The notes under the pieces were generated by a model. The model saw nothing but the letters and a program-made list of their open reading frames with translations, had not been told where the DNA came from and did no database searches. A program made the translations under genes and the position numbers. A DNA stretch of 7,330 nucleotides from JACMLX01 sp031374935 (GTDB lineage Bacteria > Gemmatimonadota > Gemmatimonadetes > Gemmatimonadales > Gemmatimonadaceae), in assembly GCA_031374935.1 (NCBI GenBank), contig JANMHB010000104.1, forward strand, positions 1 through 7,330, in the 5' to 3' direction. Below are positions 4,627-7,330 of this stretch, piece by piece; the first letter of the stretch is position 1; every line of letters starts with the position of its first letter.

Positions 4627-7330
4627 TTACTGCACGACGCGCGGCGCGCTCGGCGTGATGACGTGCTGCGTACCCTTCAGCAGCTCGTTGATCTTCCCGA
4701 TCCGATCACGGATGATCGTATCCAGCCGTCGCTGCGCGTCATCGGTTTCGACCGTGAGTTCACCGGAGCGCAACGCTTCACCCGCGGTGATCGGCCACTG
4801 CGGACGGGCAATCATTCCGCTGATGGTCTGCACCTCCTCACGGAGCCGCGGATACTGGCGGTAGCCGAGTCCGGCGAGTGGGCGCGCCAGCACCGAATCG
4901 CGGAAGTGACGCAGATCCTTCATCGTGCCATCGACTTCGGTGAGCGCCGGAGCCAGTGCGTCGGTGCGCGTGGTGCGCAGCGTGGTCTGCATGGCGGTGA
5001 GCTGACGCATCAGGTCATCGATGTTCGAGATCACCCGGGTCACGCGGCCCTGCGTGGCTTCGATGGCCTTGGCGGCATCGTGCTGTGCGACCACCTGCGT
5101 CGGTGTCATCTCGATGCGCGGGTCATTGCTGACGGTGACCGGCTTGGTGTAGCGCTTGCCGCTGACGATCAGCGTCACCTGATAGGTGCCCGGCAGGACG
5201 GCGGCTGATGACGGTCCGAAGAAGTTTTCCTCTTCTCCGGCGCCGGCTGGACCCCGATCGGCAGCCGCACGGCGACGCTCACGCAACCCCTTCAGTGAGG
5301 TGTCGGTTGGTGCGGCGGTGGGTGCCGCGCCGCGAGCGCCACGTCCAGCCGCGGCACCGATCGGTGCATCGTACCGCAGATCCCACGTGATGCGACTCAC
5401 CCCCGCTTCGTCCGGCACGCGACGGAAGCGGCGCACCAGTTTCCCACTGGCGTCGGCCACCTCGATGTTCACTTCACCGGCTGGCTGCGACTTCAGGTAG
5501 TACGAGATCATCGCGCCGTTGGCCGGATTTTCGCCGGCATACCGCCGCTGCCCCAGGTTGCCATCGCGATTCCAGATGTTCCACCGGATCGCCGGCCGCA
5601 GATCGAACAGCTCGGCCTCGTTCGCCCGCGCGTCGGCCAGCTTCTGCAGCGGCGTGAGATCGTCGAGGATGTAGAGCCCGCGGCCATGCGTGGCCAGCAG
5701 CAGGTCGTTGTCACGGGGATGGATCTGCATGTCGCGTACCGGCGTGATCGGCAGGTCGCCGCGCAGCGACACCCAGTTCACGCCACGATTCCACGACGCC
5801 CAGACCCCGGCTTCGGTACCGACGTAGAGCAGGTTGCGGTTGCGTGGATCCTCGCGGACGACATGCGTCCACCAGGCACGATCCGGCAGGTCACCACGGA
5901 TGCTCTTCCAGGTTTTGCCGAAATCGGTCGTCATGTACACGAACGGCGCGTAGTCGTCGTCCTGATGGTGATCGGCAGTGACGTAGGCGGTACCGACCTC
6001 GAAGTGTGATGCCTCGATCGTCGCCAGCCAGGCATTCGGCTTGAGGCCGGCGATGTTGTTGAACACGTTGCTCCACGTCTTGCCACCGTCACGCGTGACG
6101 TGCACCAACCCGTCATCGGATGCAGTCCAGATCACAGTCGAGTCGAGTGGTGACGGTGCGATGCTCAGCAGCGACGAATGGAATTCGGCCGCCGTGTTGT
6201 CGACCACGATCTCGCCACCGGATGAGACCTGCTTCTTCGGGTCGTTGGTGGTGAGATCGGGGCTGATCACCTCCCAGCTCAAGCCGTAGTCCTTCGACTT
6301 GAAAAGCACGTTGCCACCCCAGTAGACGATGCCGGGATTCTGCGGCGACAGCGCAATGGGGGCGTTCCAGTTGAATCGATACTTGTGGCCGAGCATCGCG
6401 TCGCCCACCGAGCCGACGCGGTTGGGGTAGGGATAGATCGTCTTCTGCACGCCGCTGCGCATGTCGGTGATGTTCAACATGCCGCCCTGTGAGTTGCTGT
6501 ACACCAGCCACGGCTTGTCGAGCACCGGCACGGTGAAGAACCCGTCACCGCCGGAGACGTTGCGCCAGTCGGCCTGCCGGATGCCCTGGCCGCTGAGCGA
6601 ATTACTGGCACCACACCAGTTGCCGTTGTCCTGCAAGCCACCGCAGACCTGATACGGGGTCTGCATGTCGTAGTTGATGTGATAGAACTGGGTGAAGGCG
6701 AAGGTGTTCACGACATCCCAGTTCTTGCCGCCATCCCGACTCACCTGCCAGCCGCCGTCGCTGCCGCTCAGGATGTAGCGTGGGTCCACCGGATCGATCC
6801 ACATCGCCTGGTGGTCGCCATGCACGTCGCGGGCGATGGTGCGGAAGTTCTGCCCGCCATCTTCCGAGAAGTAGAGTCCACCGGAGAGGGTGAAGACCCG
6901 ATTCGGATTCTTCGGATCGACGCGAATGTCGGCGTAGTAGAATGGGCGGAAGTTGATGTTCGGATCGCGGTTGACCGTCCGCCACGACTTGCCGGCATCG
7001 TCGCTGCGCCAGAGTTCTCCCTCGTCCTTCGTTTCGCTGAGCACGTAGACGATGTTCGGCTCACTGGGCGCCACCGCGACGCCGATGCGATCCATCGGGG
7101 TGCGCGGCAGGCCGAGCATGCGATCCGGGCCCGAGAGTCGCTCCCAGCTGTTGCCGCCATTGACCGATTTCCAGACGGCGGTGTTTCCCGAGCCCGACTC
7201 GAGGTGCCAGGCCCAGCGCCGATAGGTGTACATGCCGGCGTAGAGGATGTTGCTGTTGGTCGGATCGGCGGTGATGTCGGAACAGGCGGTCTGCGGATCG
7301 ACGTAGAGCACCTTCTTCCAGGTGGCCCCT
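4627..7330 (-). CDS. Asp-box (BNR/VPS10-like) beta-propeller protein, N-terminus missing
   Basis: The frame is open through the window edge, so the start is missing. The GTG at 7309-7311 is internal, because GATWKK (the end of another Asp box) precedes it. Numbered from that codon, 894 residues are visible. Residues 1-~550 carry eight Asp boxes (S/T-x-D/N-x-G-x-x-W/F) at 49-56, 103-110, 149-156, 191-198, 339-346, 406-413, 461-468 and 506-513. They are spaced 40-70 residues apart except for one gap of ~150, and mark propeller blades. THGRGLYILDD (541-551) closes this part. Next come an Ig/FlgD-like beta domain (ITWDLRYD and GTYQVTLIV blocks) split by a low-complexity linker, then a helical C-terminus. 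Such proteins, often annotated 'glycosyl hydrolase, BNR repeat' or 'VPS10/sortilin-like', are large, exported and abundant in Gemmatimonadota and Acidobacteria. Their substrates are unknown, and no sialidase active site is evident, so hydrolase names are not supported. C10, C223 and C233 could form disulfides if secreted. Confidence 0.9.
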   Translation of the reverse strand, partial: GATWKKVLYVDPQTACSDITADPTNSNILYAGMYTYRRWAWHLESGSGNTAVWKSVNGGNSWERLSGPDRMLGLPRTPMDRIGVAVAPSEPNIVYVLSETKDEGELWRSDDAGKSWRTVNRDPNINFRPFYYADIRVDPKNPNRVFTLSGGLYFSEDGGQNFRTIARDVHGDHQAMWIDPVDPRYILSGSDGGWQVSRDGGKNWDVVNTFAFTQFYHINYDMQTPYQVCGGLQDNGNWCGASNSLSGQGIRQADWRNVSGGDGFFTVPVLDKPWLVYSNSQGGMLNITDMRSGVQKTIYPYPNRVGSVGDAMLGHKYRFNWNAPIALSPQNPGIVYWGGNVLFKSKDYGLSWEVISPDLTTNDPKKQVSSGGEIVVDNTAAEFHSSLLSIAPSPLDSTVIWTASDDGLVHVTRDGGKTWSNVFNNIAGLKPNAWLATIEASHFEVGTAYVTADHHQDDDYAPFVYMTTDFGKTWKSIRGDLPDRAWWTHVVREDPRNRNLLYVGTEAGVWASWNRGVNWVSLRGDLPITPVRDMQIHPRDNDLLLATHGRGLYILDDLTPLQKLADARANEAELFDLRPAIRWNIWNRDGNLGQRRYAGENPANGAMISYYLKSQPAGEVNIEVADASGKLVRRFRRVPDEAGVSRITWDLRYDAPIGAAAGRGARGAAPTAAPTDTSLKGLRERRRAAADRGPAGAGEEENFFGPSSAAVLPGTYQVTLIVSGKRYTKPVTVSNDPRIEMTPTQVVAQHDAAKAIEATQGRVTRVISNIDDLMRQLTAMQTTLRTTRTDALAPALTEVDGTMKDLRHFRDSVLARPLAGLGYRQYPRLREEVQTISGMIARPQWPITAGEALRSGELTVETDDAQRRLDTIIRDRIGKINELLKGTQHVITPSAPRVVQ

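Noticed and set aside
4096..5208. 370-residue + strand open frame spanning the M50 start, the intergenic gap and the propeller gene
   Set aside because: It is Arg- and Gln-rich, has no domain, crosses the terminator hairpin and lies antisense to two supported genes.
4627..7330. Sialidase or other glycosidase activity for the Asp-box protein
   Set aside because: Asp boxes are structural. The Arg triad with the Tyr/Glu pair of sialidases is not evident, and the missing N-terminus prevents a full check.
1..7330. CRISPR array, insertion sequence, tRNA, phage or defence module
   Set aside because: I saw no regularly spaced direct repeats, transposase, integrase, tRNA-like fold or terminal inverted repeats. 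The repeated motif in the right-hand gene is at the protein level (Asp boxes), not a DNA repeat.

Overview
The window is about 65% GC by eye, with closely packed genes and long antisense open frames that are artefacts of the base composition. It most resembles an environmental Gemmatimonadota chromosome. The pointers are the tail of a leishmanolysin-like (M8) peptidase, a very large Asp-box (BNR / VPS10-like) secreted-type propeller protein, and a KdgF-like cupin next to an atypical SDR. This is a judgement from protein style; there is no rRNA or other marker gene here.

Layout: bases 1-250 hold the 3' end of a + strand peptidase-like gene that starts before the window. A probable + strand operon follows: cupin (337-723), short-chain dehydrogenase-like protein with altered catalytic residues (727-1515) and branched-chain amino acid aminotransferase IlvE (1554-2480). 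A bulged hairpin sits directly after ilvE. The 155-base gap after it carries a plausible sigma-70-type promoter and an inverted repeat, leading into a 194-residue protein of unassigned function (2636-3220) with a His...Ser-x-Gly-Cys motif like that of L,D-transpeptidases. This gene converges on the - strand M50-type membrane zinc peptidase (3238-4458), with only 17 bases between their ends. Further right, also on the - strand, is the C-terminal ~900 residues of an Asp-box propeller protein (4627-window edge). It is followed by a clear nested hairpin that looks like its terminator, so the M50 gene probably has its own promoter.

Function: IlvE is the only gene whose reaction can be named firmly (last step of Val/Leu/Ile synthesis or first step of their breakdown). 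The cupin and SDR are probably co-transcribed with it and could be small-molecule enzymes, but no shared pathway can be read from sequence. The remaining genes suggest cell-envelope and extracytoplasmic work: M8-like peptidase, possible peptidoglycan-modifying enzyme, intramembrane-type protease and exported propeller protein.

I found no mobile element, CRISPR array, RNA gene or phage module, and no convincing undescribed multi-gene system. The best leads are the Cys-motif protein, the SDR lacking the Tyr/Lys pair, the M50 protease with a long C-terminal extension, and the lack of Shine-Dalgarno sequences before every visible start.
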